A stretch of 34,105 nt of DNA from JAFGGG01 sp964638895 (GTDB lineage Bacteria; Spirochaetota; Spirochaetia; SZUA-6; RPPD01): assembly GCA_964638895.1 (NCBI GenBank), contig CAZWYY010000044.1, forward strand, positions 1 to 34,105, read 5' to 3'. The position numbers and the translations under genes are program-made. Of the stretch, positions 13,085-21,051 are shown piece after piece (the first letter of the stretch is position 1; every line of letters starts with the position of its first letter). The notes below the pieces were generated by a model, which saw nothing but the letters and a program-made list of their open reading frames with translations, was not told the origin of the DNA and ran no database searches.

Positions 13085-15878
13085 TTTGTAAATCCTTGCA
13101 TATGAATTTATAACCGCAGGCGCCGCTTACGCAGAGCGGCGACCGCCTGTTCAGTCGGAAATCTTGATTTTTCAACCCCATAGACAGCCGGGAAACCGCC
13201 TCACGGCTCCTTTGTTCGTCATAGGGAAACACGGTTTTCTCATTGTCGAGTAAGGTATAGGCCATCATGGCCTTTATGTTTTTGTTTTTCAGACAGTAGG
13301 TGTAAAAATTAAGCTGGTCTTGCACCATGGTCGACTCAATGCCCTGTTTGGTCCGGGCCTTGAAATCGATCAGCAGGGTGCGTCCGCTCTGGTCCATAAC
13401 AACCAGGTCAGCCTTGCCGTCCACACTGATGTTCTCATCGATCAAACTGAAAGGCTCTTCTATGGATAGAATCTCCTTCCACTCTTTCAGGGCCATGCTG
13501 TAATAGACCAGGCAGTTCTCTATTATTTTTTGACGGAATCCCTGTCTTTCTTTTTTACCGCCGGGAAAAGGCATCTCATACAGATCATAGTATGCTTCTA
13601 CATCCTCTCTGGTCAGCTTTTTCTTGTTTCTGAGGTCGATGTTTATTCTCTGCAATATATTATGCGCGATAATGCCCTGGGTCTGGATGAATGACGGGGG
13701 TGATATGAATTTATAGATATAGTTGATCTGATAGCGGAAGGGGCAGTCCAGGTACGTGCTCATGGAGGTATAACTGATGTGCGGAACAAGTTCGGGCAGG
13801 GAGTACTTTTCATCCACCTCGACCTCGGCGTTTATTTCCTCTGTTATGTACTCCCTAATCAGTTCCTTAAAGGGCGATGGCCCCGCTTTCTGTGTATTTT
13901 TGTGTGACGATTCCGTAAGTAAAAGCAGGTCCCGCGCCCTGGTCAAGGCCACGTAAAACAGCCTCAGCTCTTCGTTATAATGCTCTTTCTCATTTATGGC
14001 GCGCGTGTTGTTCAAACGAAACTTTTCAGGTATGGGTACGCCGCAGACCTCCGAATTCTCATGGTACTTGTTCGGGAAATCGCCGTCAATCACCGAACAC
14101 ACGGCGACCACGGGGAACTCAAGACCTTTGGCCTTGTGAACGGTCATGACCTTGACCGTATTTTCCGTTTCCAGGGTATACTGCGTATAGCTGTTGCTTT
14201 CTGAGCGGTTGTGTATATGTTTCAGCAGCCTCTCTGTGGAGGGCCGTTTGAAGGTGCGTTCGTAATTATCCACGATTCCGGTAAGGCGGGCCAGGTTGTA
14301 TAGTTTTTCCCGGCTTTGCGCTGACTTTTCCTTGAATAGGCGGCCCAGGTATCCGCTCAGCTCAAACAGGCCGTAGAAGATTTCCAACGCCGAGCGTTCC
14401 GGTGCCTCCTCCCTTAAGCGATTCAGGTGTATAAGCTTTTTGATATCGTTTTGATCGGTGATTCCGGATTTTTTACAGTCGGCTTCACTCCGCAGGGAAG
14501 CGAGATCAAAATCCCGGGCAGCCCCCTCTAGGATGCCGATCGTCCGGACGGAAAGTCCCAACACCTCGCCTTTGAACATATTCATGTTCCACCAGCTCCA
14601 GTCTCTGAATTTGTCAGCAAGCTGCTGGTTCTGCGTGACATAATTGAAGAGGTTAAGGCAGGCCTTGATCTCCTCCCGTTTTACGAAATTCCCCTCATCC
14701 GTGGCGACATACGGGATAGCGGCTTCCCTCAAGGCATAGAGATAATAGTCCATAAGCCTTTTTTTCCTGCATAAAAACACCATATCGCCGTAGGTGGGTT
14801 TTGGATGCTGGGCGATGTGTTGAATATAACGCACAAGCCTGTGGGCCGCGTCCCGCCTGTTCTCTCCCTTGATCAGGATTATCCGGTTTCCCCTGTGCCT
14901 GTGCGCCTCGAGCCGCTGTTTGATCCTGCCCTCCATTATTTTATTGGCCGCCTGTACCAGGTTTTCCGTGGAACGGAAATTTTTGCACAAGGTATACTCG
15001 CGTGTGTTTTTAAAGTGCCGGGGAAAGCTTATGAAATTATCCGCGTTGGCCCCACGGAACGCGTAGATGCTTTGGTTTGCGTCACCCACCACGAATATAT
15101 TCCCGTGTTTCTGCGCCAGTTTACGGAAGATCAGATCCTGCAGGGGGCTTGTGTCCTGGTACTCATCCACCAGGATGTAATCAAAGCGGTTTTGCATGGC
15201 CGTGCACACCTCATGGTTTTCATAAAGAAGCTTGTACACCATGGACTGCAGGTGGGAAAAATCAATCAGCTTTTCTTCTTTAAGGATACCCTCGTAAATT
15301 TCATAACTTTCCAGAAGCCGCTCCATGTCGTGGGTGAGTGCGCCTGAGGTGGTAAGCTCCTCCTTCAGCTTTCCGGTGTTGATGATATTGTCCGTCAGGA
15401 AATTGTAAAGCGCGCACACCGTGTCTTCCTTATTCCCCTTGGAACCCGCGGCCTTAATGATGATCTCGCGCCAACCCCGCAGCCCGCCTAAATGCAGGCG
15501 GCTTTTATTGGCATCGACCAGCAACGCCTGTGATTCCGCGTCCAGCACAGTAAAGCGTGAGCCGAAGGCGTGATATTCGAAACGGTCCTCAAGCATGGTT
15601 TTGCAGAGTGCATGGATGGTGGAGATATGGATGTCTTCTGCGACCTCTCCCAGCAGCCCGAACAGCCGGTGTTTGAGCTCAGTGGCCGCTTTTTCCGTAA
15701 AGGTGGTAACCAGGATTTTTTCGGGGCGAACATTGTGCCCTTTGACAAGATGCTTCACCCGCTCGGTAATGACTCGTGTTTTACCAGAGCCCGGACCGGC
15801 CAGCACAAGCGCCGGACCCTTGAAATGGGTTATGGCCATTTGCTGCTCTGGTGTTGGTTTTCTGCTCGCGTCTTCCAT
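13077..15878 (-). CDS. UvrD/AddA-like DNA helicase with C-terminal RecB-type Fe-S nuclease
   Basis: 933 residues. Superfamily-1 helicase motifs: Walker A G28-T34 (GPGSGKT), TTFTEKAA, D238-E-Y-Q-D242, VGDANQSIYAFRGA 264-277, TVHKAKGLEF 579-588, VALTRARD 643-650. The C-terminal ~220 residues form a PD-(D/E)xK nuclease of RecB/Cas4 type: D838-F-K840 with an upstream GKAD segment. Four cysteines, C712 (YLDCPFRYQ) and C916, C921, C927, are placed like the Fe-S staple of AddB and Cas4 nucleases. It is a single-chain helicase-nuclease shorter than AddA, so a DNA-repair or end-processing role is expected. No AddB or RecC partner is present. It is co-translated with the DUF1232 gene. No clear ribosome site precedes the ATG. 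Confidence 0.9.
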   Translation of the reverse strand: MEDASRKPTPEQQMAITHFKGPALVLAGPGSGKTRVITERVKHLVKGHNVRPEKILVTTFTEKAATELKHRLFGLLGEVAEDIHISTIHALCKTMLEDRFEYHAFGSRFTVLDAESQALLVDANKSRLHLGGLRGWREIIIKAAGSKGNKEDTVCALYNFLTDNIINTGKLKEELTTSGALTHDMERLLESYEIYEGILKEEKLIDFSHLQSMVYKLLYENHEVCTAMQNRFDYILVDEYQDTSPLQDLIFRKLAQKHGNIFVVGDANQSIYAFRGANADNFISFPRHFKNTREYTLCKNFRSTENLVQAANKIMEGRIKQRLEAHRHRGNRIILIKGENRRDAAHRLVRYIQHIAQHPKPTYGDMVFLCRKKRLMDYYLYALREAAIPYVATDEGNFVKREEIKACLNLFNYVTQNQQLADKFRDWSWWNMNMFKGEVLGLSVRTIGILEGAARDFDLASLRSEADCKKSGITDQNDIKKLIHLNRLREEAPERSALEIFYGLFELSGYLGRLFKEKSAQSREKLYNLARLTGIVDNYERTFKRPSTERLLKHIHNRSESNSYTQYTLETENTVKVMTVHKAKGLEFPVVAVCSVIDGDFPNKYHENSEVCGVPIPEKFRLNNTRAINEKEHYNEELRLFYVALTRARDLLLLTESSHKNTQKAGPSPFKELIREYITEEINAEVEVDEKYSLPELVPHISYTSMSTYLDCPFRYQINYIYKFISPPSFIQTQGIIAHNILQRINIDLRNKKKLTREDVEAYYDLYEMPFPGGKKERQGFRQKIIENCLVYYSMALKEWKEILSIEEPFSLIDENISVDGKADLVVMDQSGRTLLIDFKARTKQGIESTMVQDQLNFYTYCLKNKNIKAMMAYTLLDNEKTVFPYDEQRSREAVSRLSMGLKNQDFRLNRRSPLCVSGACGYKFICKDLQNG

Positions 15879-15967
15879 TTTATTGCTTCAGCGCTATTAA
15901 TACAGTATAGTGTGTTCCGTAGAATAAATGTTATATTATTTATAATTTAAAATGCTATACTTACATT

Positions 15968-16626
15968 ATGAAATACCTGCCGCTTCTTATCGTGCTATTT
16001 TTATGCCTGGCGGTTTTCTCCGTGTCCGCCCGGCAGCCGCGAAAGGCGCATACAACAACCATAAGCGTTCCTCCGCTTGCTTCCGTGGATGTGCGCGACC
16101 CGGACAAATTCCTGAATGATCCCAAGCTTTCGCCTTACTGGAAGGTCGAGAAATCACGGGAAGGGATTTTCTGCGCGAGGCCGGGATGCAGGAAAGGGAC
16201 GCTTTTTACGGGTACTTTCAGGCGCAGCCCGGGGTAAGCAATGAAGGCATAAATATAAAGATTTCGCACACGGTCTATTGCGGGGGTGAGTGTACGGTGG
16301 ATTTTTACAGGCTGGACAAGGCCGAGTATCTGGGCAGACCGTATTATGACCATGACCTGCTGTTCTTTCGTATTAAGGACAACGCGGTGTATTTAAAGGC
16401 TGGGAGCGCTGAGATTACCGCGCGTGTAAATCCGCGGATTTATGTTTTATTCTTCAGCTTTCCCGCCGGGGCGGCCAATTTTTTCAACTGTTCTGTCAAC
16501 CGATCCAAAACTTGTCTCGACAACTTTGCTTGCCTTTTTATGATAAATCGGAAAAGCGTGCGTGCCAGGAGAAAAGCCCCGCTGAGGATGCCTATGGGCC
16601 AGAGGATTGCGAACAATACGGAGTGA
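15968..16626 (+). pseudogene. Frameshifted secreted protein of unknown function
   Basis: The gene begins at ATG 15968 with a signal peptide (residues 1-21, ending VSA before RQ). The first frame reads to SPYWKVEKSREG and then degenerates into a cysteine/arginine-rich tail that stops at 16237. The next frame is open from about 16120 and continues smoothly as DFLREAGMQERDAFYGYFQ and then a globular-looking domain (ISHTVYCGGECTVDFYRLD, YYDHDLLFFRIKD). Adding one G to the GGG at 16163-16165 would join the two as SREG-DFLREAG. After about 16440 the frame runs antisense to the neighbouring gene and its residues look non-native, so the original stop may be lost too. I do not recognise the family. 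A sequencing error in the G-run cannot be excluded. Confidence 0.55.
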
Positions 16627-17176
16627 AGCGCCCCTAAACCTATGCCCATCCCGGCACCCAGACCGAGTCCGCCTCCAAGCCCGCCCAAAATACCCCCGAA
16701 AATCCCGCCTGCCAAAGTCAGATAGCGTCCTTCTATTGAAACAAGGGTATCTTCATTCTCCCCGCTGATTCTGACCTGAAACGAATAATCGTTTCGGGAA
16801 ATTTGTTTTTGCCAGGTAAGCGATTTCCCCAGGACCGACGTCTGTCCATGTGCTCCCGTAATTCTCTGAATCAGATCCACCAGTTGCGCATAATGCGCTT
16901 TTGCAGAGTAACGGATACCTTCTTTTCAAACTGTAAAGTTACGGGAGCGCCCAATAATTTTTTACCTAAACGTAACGTTTTTTTCTGTTCCAGTTCAAAA
17001 ATAGCCCGGTCCAGATTTTCTATACTAACACCCGTTTCGTTGGCGATCTTTTTTAATTCGGAATATGAAAGCCCGTTTTTTTGAGTACTCTTATCCCGGG
17101 TCCGGTGCTGTAGCTCAATAGCGCGATTAAGTATGATATTTATTTCATTATCGCTGTAAGACCGGTCGTCATTCAT
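16440..17176 (-). pseudogene. Frameshifted small membrane protein with glycine-rich hydrophobic segment
   Basis: Two adjoining frames look like one gene of about 245 codons. The first part (17176 down to 16871) encodes MNDDRSYSDNEINIILNRA, a helical start with LSYSELKKIANETGVSIENLDRAI, then KLLGAPVTLQFEKKVSVTLQK. It then falls into RIMRNWW and stops. The second frame reads AHYAQLVDLIQRITGAHGQ and continues through TSVLGKSLTW to a Gly/Leu-rich hydrophobic hairpin and a basic C-terminus. One more A in the A-run (16899-16902 as T on the plus strand) would fuse them as LQK-AHYAQLVDL. Similar proteins with this order (helical start, beta part, glycine-rich membrane hairpin) exist, but I know no function. 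It is either a pseudogene or a homopolymer error. Confidence 0.55.
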
Positions 17177-17240
17177 GAATCAGTATAGTTCCATGAGGTG
17201 TAGAGTGTCAAACCGAAAAATTGGTCGTCATTAATCTTTT

Positions 17241-17331
17241 CGTGAAACTGCTCATTCACGTCCAGGCTTAAAGCAAGCCTTCACGGCGCCGCCGGGCACG
17301 TGAATAGCAGGCCGCCACGCCGCCGTGTGGC
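17241..17331. repeat. Cluster of four short hairpins sharing CGTGAA/TTCACG arms
   Basis: Within the 204-base gap before the tautomerase gene's 3' end I see four consecutive perfect inverted repeats: CGTGAA/TTCACG (17241-17260), AGGCTT/AAGCCT (17264-17280), TTCACG/CGTGAA (17280-17304) and GCCAC/GTGGC (17314-17331). The first and third use the same 6-mer in opposite order, so alternative pairings are possible. No T-run follows on either strand, so they are not ordinary terminators. They could be a REP-like element or a structured untranslated RNA. Confidence 0.4.
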
Positions 17332-17380
17332 ACTCATGAAGCAACCTTCCATACCGCCGCGGGTCGCGCGCGCACAAACG

Positions 17381-17602
17381 TCAACCTGTCATACGTTTTA
17401 CAAAATCAGCCGTCGCGGCCCTGCCGCCGATGCCCATATTAATCGGCTCCACCTCTTCGATGCTTAACACAACGAACTTGCGCAGCGCCTGATTTCCCTT
17501 GCCTTCGATTTCAACGATTAAATCCGCGAATCTCCGGTGCAGCTCGAGCTTTTGCTCGTCGGTCAAGGCCCCCTTGATGGTTTTGATTGTGGCGATTGGC
17601 AT
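17381..17602 (-). CDS. 4-oxalocrotonate tautomerase-family protein
   Basis: 73 residues, the size of 4-oxalocrotonate tautomerase subunits. It starts MPIATIK, so after methionine removal Pro-1 is the expected catalytic base. The helix LTDEQKLELHRRFADLIVEI, the strand FVVLSIEEVEP and the NMGIGG turn are family-typical. These small enzymes form hexamers and move protons on enol/keto substrates or dehalogenate; the substrate here is unknown. It follows the TetR gene by 48 bases, and the palindrome at 17618-17633 sits in that gap just ahead of a GGAGGG ribosome site. The gene is probably repressed by the TetR protein. Confidence 0.88.
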   Translation of the reverse strand: MPIATIKTIKGALTDEQKLELHRRFADLIVEIEGKGNQALRKFVVLSIEEVEPINMGIGGRAATADFVKRMTG

Positions 17603-17617
17603 ATGTTTCCCTCCTTT

Positions 17618-17633
17618 TATACCGATCGGTATA
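17618..17633. promoter_or_regulatory. Palindromic TetR-type operator before the tautomerase gene
   Basis: A perfect 16-base palindrome TATACCGATCGGTATA. Its core TATACC-N4-GGTATA is repeated at 18257-18272, upstream of the tetR gene, with a different centre (AATC). Position between tetR and the tautomerase, close to the ribosome site, fits a repressor site. Confidence 0.7.
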
Positions 17634-17650
17634 TTTATGTTTAAAAAAAT

Positions 17651-18241
17651 TTACCGACAAATGCCTTTAATTAATTCTTCAACATAAGTCAATACACTCA
17701 AAAAAAAACTGTCGTCACCGCATGACCGCGCCAGAATTCCCCCGCCTTCGAACAACGAGATCATTATTTCCGCGATCTGTTCAGGGTTCGCATCAGGCTT
17801 AAACTCACTAGTGAGTTTTCCCTGTTCCACTATCCGAATTATGGATTCTTTCCAGCCGTTGATTATGGCCACGGCCATTTTTAACAAAAAGGGGTGTGTA
17901 TCGTCGCTGTCGGTCAGGGTATTCAGAATGGGGCACCCTCCGTTCTTAAAAACATCTTTATAGATTCTTTTATACACACGAGGGTAGGCCAGCAATTTTT
18001 CATAGCAGGATCCGCCAGCATCGATTTCTTCAATGAAGGCATTGATTAGTTTACCGACATTAAATTTAAAGGCCTGAACCGCGATCTCATTTTTATTTTT
18101 AAAGTTTCCATAAATACCGCCCTTGGTCAGCTTGGTCGCCCCGGTGAGGTCGGACAGTGAGGTGCCCGCATACCCTTTTTTATTAAAGATGGCGGCGGTT
18201 TTTTCAATAATAAATTCTTTCGTATGTTCCGCTTTTCCCAT
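17651..18241 (-). CDS. TetR/AcrR family transcriptional repressor
   Basis: 196 residues. The N-terminal helix-turn-helix spans about 27-46 (TSLSDLTGATKLTKGGIYGNF, with the usual K-G-x-I/L-Y-x-x-F). The C-terminal ligand-binding part contains KNGGCPILNTLTDSDDTHPFL (about 99-119), a signature of the C-terminal domain seen in YfiR-like TetR regulators. That part has a cysteine (C102) in a G-G-C-P context, which could sense oxidants or electrophiles; this is a guess. The gene has its own canonical promoter with a palindromic operator in the spacer (18253-18281) and a second matching operator before the tautomerase, so it should repress itself and its downstream gene. The nitroreductase lies just upstream on the same strand. 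Confidence 0.92.
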   Translation of the reverse strand: MGKAEHTKEFIIEKTAAIFNKKGYAGTSLSDLTGATKLTKGGIYGNFKNKNEIAVQAFKFNVGKLINAFIEEIDAGGSCYEKLLAYPRVYKRIYKDVFKNGGCPILNTLTDSDDTHPFLLKMAVAIINGWKESIIRIVEQGKLTSEFKPDANPEQIAEIMISLFEGGGILARSCGDDSFFLSVLTYVEELIKGICR

Positions 18242-18252
18242 ATTATCGGTAA

Positions 18253-18281
18253 GTAATATACCAATCGGTATATTATGTCAA
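18253..18281 (-). promoter_or_regulatory. tetR promoter with operator inside the spacer
   Basis: On the minus strand TTGACA (18276-18281) and TATTAC (18253-18258) are 17 bases apart. The spacer is filled by an inverted repeat with nine-base arms, TAATATACC (18254-18262) and GGTATATTA (18267-18275), around AATC. Binding there would block RNA polymerase directly. It shares TATACC-N4-GGTATA with the site at 17618-17633. Confidence 0.75.
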
Positions 18282-18293
18282 GGGTGTATTGAA

Positions 18294-18845
18294 CTATATA
18301 TTATACCGCCGCATCTGCTCGGGCTTTTTGCGGATTTTTGGGGCTTTCTTTTGTTGCCCGCCGCTTTCGGCCGCGTAACCCAGGGAGATGAGCAGTTCCA
18401 CCTTTCGTGAACCGGGCAGCTTCAATACGGATTTAATTTTACGCTCATTAAACCAGCCGATGATACAGGTTCCCAGGCCCTCTTCCGTGGCCTGAAGACA
18501 GAAATGTTCGGCCGCGATCCCGATATCCAGCAGCCGGTAGGGGATGCCCTTGAGCTGCGAGCCCACAAAGGGAATCAATTTTTGCGGTTCGCTTGTTATA
18601 ACCGCCATAACCGGGGCCCGCAGGGTGAACTTGTTAAACCGGGCCATGGTGTTGAAGGTTGCCTTGGCCACCGTCTCTTTAAGTGCGGGGTCGTCGACCA
18701 CAACAAAATACCAGGGCTGGGCATTGCAGGCCGAAGGCGCAAGCCTGGCCGCCTCCAGACAGTGCTCAATTTTTTCGCGCTCTACCGGGCGGTCGCTATA
18801 GGCGCGGCAGCTGCGGCGCAGCGAGGCCAATTCTAAAAATCTCAT
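18294..18845 (-). CDS. Nitroreductase-family flavin oxidoreductase
   Basis: 183 residues, typical of small FMN-dependent nitroreductases. The N-terminal LRRSCRAYSDRPV carries the phosphate-binding arginines. EAARLAPSACNAQPWYFVVV is the classic active-site block. DIGIAAEHFCLQATEEGLGTCIIGWF and ELLISLGYA follow in the expected order. A basic tail rich in lysine and arginine ends the protein. It would reduce nitroaromatics, quinones or similar compounds with NAD(P)H. It lies upstream of tetR on the same strand with a 52-base gap that holds the tetR promoter, so it is probably transcribed through that promoter as well as from its own. A link to the tautomerase through TetR is inferred. Confidence 0.9.
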   Translation of the reverse strand: MRFLELASLRRSCRAYSDRPVEREKIEHCLEAARLAPSACNAQPWYFVVVDDPALKETVAKATFNTMARFNKFTLRAPVMAVITSEPQKLIPFVGSQLKGIPYRLLDIGIAAEHFCLQATEEGLGTCIIGWFNERKIKSVLKLPGSRKVELLISLGYAAESGGQQKKAPKIRKKPEQMRRYNI

Positions 18846-18852
18846 GTGTGAA

Positions 18853-18881
18853 ATGGTAGAAAATGATTCAGCCTAAGTCAA
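18853..18881 (-). promoter_or_regulatory. Candidate promoter for the nitroreductase gene
   Basis: TTGACT (18876-18881, minus strand) and TACCAT (18853-18858) are 17 bases apart, with the ATG a few bases downstream at 18845. The -35 box is strong and the -10 box weak. I see no copy of the TetR palindrome in it. Confidence 0.4.
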
Positions 18882-18948
18882 GATGCCGCAGAGGCGTGTT
18901 TTTTTTACGCCGGGTAGATACGGGGCGCTGCCGCGCCGCCGACGGTCA

Positions 18949-19905
18949 CTAAGAAACAACGTTTGCTATCTTGCTGTGTTCGTACATTGTTTTCAGGTGG
19001 GCATATACGGCCCTGGCCTGCCCGGCGGGATTATACCCGCCCTCGAGTACGGAAACCAGGCGGCCTCCGCAGCAGGTATCAGCCAGCTGCAGGGTGATCT
19101 CCGTAAGCCGGCGAAATCCCCTGTCCGTTACCATAAAGTTACCCAGGTAATCGTCCTTCCTGCTGTCAAAACCGGCGGAGATGAGAACCAGATCGGGTTT
19201 GAAGTTTTGTTTTTCCAATACCGGAAGCAAGCGTCCCCCCCACGCAATGATTATTTCTTTGTCCCCTGCGCCGGCCGGGAGCGGTACGTTCAGATTGAAG
19301 CCGTATCCCTTTTCCTTGCCCAGGCGATTGGGAAACCCGGTCATGGGGTAGCTGTACAAGGAGTGTGTGGAAAAATAGAATACGTTCGGATCATCATAAA
19401 AAGCCCATTCCGTGCCGTTTCCGTGATGGAAATCCCAGTCAACAATGAGAATTCGCCTACAGCCATAGGCGGTTTGGGCGTAACGGGCCGCCACGGCTAT
19501 ATTGTTAAAAAAGCAAAATCCCTCCCCCTGAAACCAGCCGTCACAATGGGCGCCGTTATTATGCGCATGATGTCCGGGCGGGCGAACCGCGCAGAAACAA
19601 TTGTGAACTCGGCCCCGCATTACCGCGTCAATCGCCGCCAGGGAGCCTCCGACTGCGGAAAATATAACTTCGGCCCTTGGGCCGCCTTTAATGACGGAAT
19701 TAATATGCGAACCGGAGTGAATCCTTAAAAGGGCACGGGTTATCAGATCGCGATCCGACACCGGAGATATCCGCACCAGCTCCTTTCCGATACTGTTATT
19801 GTCAAGGATTTTACGAATGGCCGAAAGCCGTTTTGGTGATTCCGGATGGTCCGGTCCAAGGGAGTGATTGAGATACATATCGTCAAAAACCAAACCAGTA
19901 GGCAT
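18949..19905 (-). CDS. Histone-deacetylase-fold amidohydrolase
   Basis: 318 residues of the HDAC/AcuC/acetylpolyamine amidohydrolase fold. Key parts are all intact: H20-P21-E22 near the start (DHPESPKR), R108-P-P-G-H112-H113, GFCFFNNIAVAA 129-140, D156-W-D158-F-H160-H161-G-N-G, S243-A-G-F-D247 and E288-G-G-Y291. D158, H160 and D247 are the expected zinc ligands and Y291 the transition-state tyrosine. It removes acyl groups from lysine or small amines; which substrate is not shown. No acetyl-CoA synthetase or acetyltransferase is adjacent, so AcuC is not implied. A near-leaderless promoter may lie at 19918-19946. A remnant of another deacylase type (sirtuin) lies about 1.1 kb upstream on the same strand. 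Confidence 0.92.
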   Translation of the reverse strand: MPTGLVFDDMYLNHSLGPDHPESPKRLSAIRKILDNNSIGKELVRISPVSDRDLITRALLRIHSGSHINSVIKGGPRAEVIFSAVGGSLAAIDAVMRGRVHNCFCAVRPPGHHAHNNGAHCDGWFQGEGFCFFNNIAVAARYAQTAYGCRRILIVDWDFHHGNGTEWAFYDDPNVFYFSTHSLYSYPMTGFPNRLGKEKGYGFNLNVPLPAGAGDKEIIIAWGGRLLPVLEKQNFKPDLVLISAGFDSRKDDYLGNFMVTDRGFRRLTEITLQLADTCCGGRLVSVLEGGYNPAGQARAVYAHLKTMYEHSKIANVVS

Positions 19906-19917
19906 ATGAATAGTTAT

Positions 19918-19946
19918 ATACTATGGTATTATGTTATGGTTTTCAA
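19918..19946 (-). promoter_or_regulatory. Candidate promoter for the HDAC-fold gene
   Basis: TTGAAA (19941-19946, minus strand) and TAGTAT (19918-19923) are separated by 17 bases. The predicted transcript would start only a few bases before the ATG at 19905, and no ribosome site is visible, so translation may be leaderless. Confidence 0.4.
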
Positions 19947-19983
19947 ATTTATTTGTGTGATTGCGTATCCGGTTATGATTTTG

Positions 19984-21018
19984 TTAAAACAGACTGTAGC
20001 GGATCATGGCATTGAACTCGATGTCCGCGGCATTATGGGTAAAAAGGTCTTCCTTAAGAAAGAATTGCATTGACCAACCGGTGTTTTTCAAGGCCAGGCC
20101 AAGCAGCAGGTTGGTCTGCGGCGTAGCAAAAAAATCTATGTCCGTATCCATAATAATCACAAAATCGCTGTAAATAGGAGAGGTGCGCAGTTCGAACTGC
20201 GCGAGCACACTAAGCGATGGGCTGATTGCGTACTCCAGGCCCAGCAGTGAATTAAACATGATATAGGGGTTGGATGAGGCCGCCGGATCAAGTGCGTTAA
20301 AGGGAATGATCAGGGCGCAGTCCGCATAAAGTGCGAACTGTGCGGAAATATACCAATCGAACAACAGGCCGCAGGCAAAGTCAATATATCCGGAACCCAG
20401 CAGGTTTTGTACGTTCCCGGTGGGCAGTTTAAATGTGCAGAGTCCGGATAAAAAAACGCAGCCGCTTTTAAGCAGGGAGAACTTTACCCATATATCGGTA
20501 TCTCCCGGGCCAAACGCAGAATGATCCAGTTCCAAACGGACATGGTTGATATTGGGAATAGAGATATAAATATCGTTCTCTGGGAAGATATCGCGGTTGT
20601 TATTGGGGAGCCCGAAGAACTTATGAAAGCCGCTGATAAGCGGGTCAAGAAAACCGCCGTAAAGGAGCACCAGACGCAGGGTTGCGCCCAGTTCCAGTCC
20701 TTCTTGGGGGGAATAGGAGATAATATTTTCCAGGGTAAGGGTTTCAAAATCCTCAATTCGCTCGAATACGGGTTCCGGACCGGAATTGTCTACCAGGTAA
20801 TTGATAAAGGCCTGGCCGTAGAACAGGGAATGGCCGATCCACACCCTGCCCGGCGCCTGGGTTGCGGCCTTGATTCCCGGAAGCTGGTAATACAGGGAAA
20901 AGGGGATGAAGATACTCCTTGTCCAGAAGGGCCCGTAAAAGTTTTCCGGACCGGTGTCCGCACCTAAACCGAGCGAAACAACAAAAATAAAAACGTGTAT
21001 CAATACTATCTTTTTCAT
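19984..21018 (-). CDS. DUF3187-like outer-membrane beta-barrel protein
   Basis: 344 residues. Residues 1-19 are a signal peptide ending GLGA before D20. The mature part starts with FYGPFWTRSIFIPF, rich in aromatics. It then alternates hydrophobic strands with turns, for example GLELGATLRLVLLYGG, HVRLELDHSAF, TDIWVKFSLL, FLSGLCTFKLPTGN and LLLGLALKNTGWSMQFFLKEDL. It ends NAMIRYSLF with a terminal aromatic residue, as outer-membrane barrels do. The overall pattern recalls the DUF3187 family; this is recognition of style, not a search. It may be a pore or a structural protein. It lies 33 bases after the sirtuin remnant and is probably transcribed from the GGDEF gene. Only a distant AGGA precedes the ATG. 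Confidence 0.7.
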   Translation of the reverse strand: MKKIVLIHVFIFVVSLGLGADTGPENFYGPFWTRSIFIPFSLYYQLPGIKAATQAPGRVWIGHSLFYGQAFINYLVDNSGPEPVFERIEDFETLTLENIISYSPQEGLELGATLRLVLLYGGFLDPLISGFHKFFGLPNNNRDIFPENDIYISIPNINHVRLELDHSAFGPGDTDIWVKFSLLKSGCVFLSGLCTFKLPTGNVQNLLGSGYIDFACGLLFDWYISAQFALYADCALIIPFNALDPAASSNPYIMFNSLLGLEYAISPSLSVLAQFELRTSPIYSDFVIIMDTDIDFFATPQTNLLLGLALKNTGWSMQFFLKEDLFTHNAADIEFNAMIRYSLF

Positions 21019-21051
21019 GGTTTAAGTTTATATCCTGAAATAGCCGTGAAC

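Noticed and set aside
16163..16902. Programmed -1 frameshifting as an explanation for the two split genes
   Set aside because: Neither site has a classical X-XXY-YYZ slippery heptamer or an obvious downstream structure, and the first frame runs on into unlikely residues; loss of a base in a run is simpler.
17177..17380. A tRNA or other known RNA gene in the largest empty gap
   Set aside because: Several hairpins exist but no cloverleaf, no anticodon arm and no CCA-type end.
18895..18917. GGCGT/ACGCC hairpin with a run of eight T in the loop as a terminator
   Set aside because: The T-run is inside the loop, not after the stem, and the stem is only five pairs.
18883..19728. A 281-codon open frame on the plus strand across the HDAC-fold gene
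   Set aside because: Antisense to an enzyme with all catalytic residues; no family resemblance.
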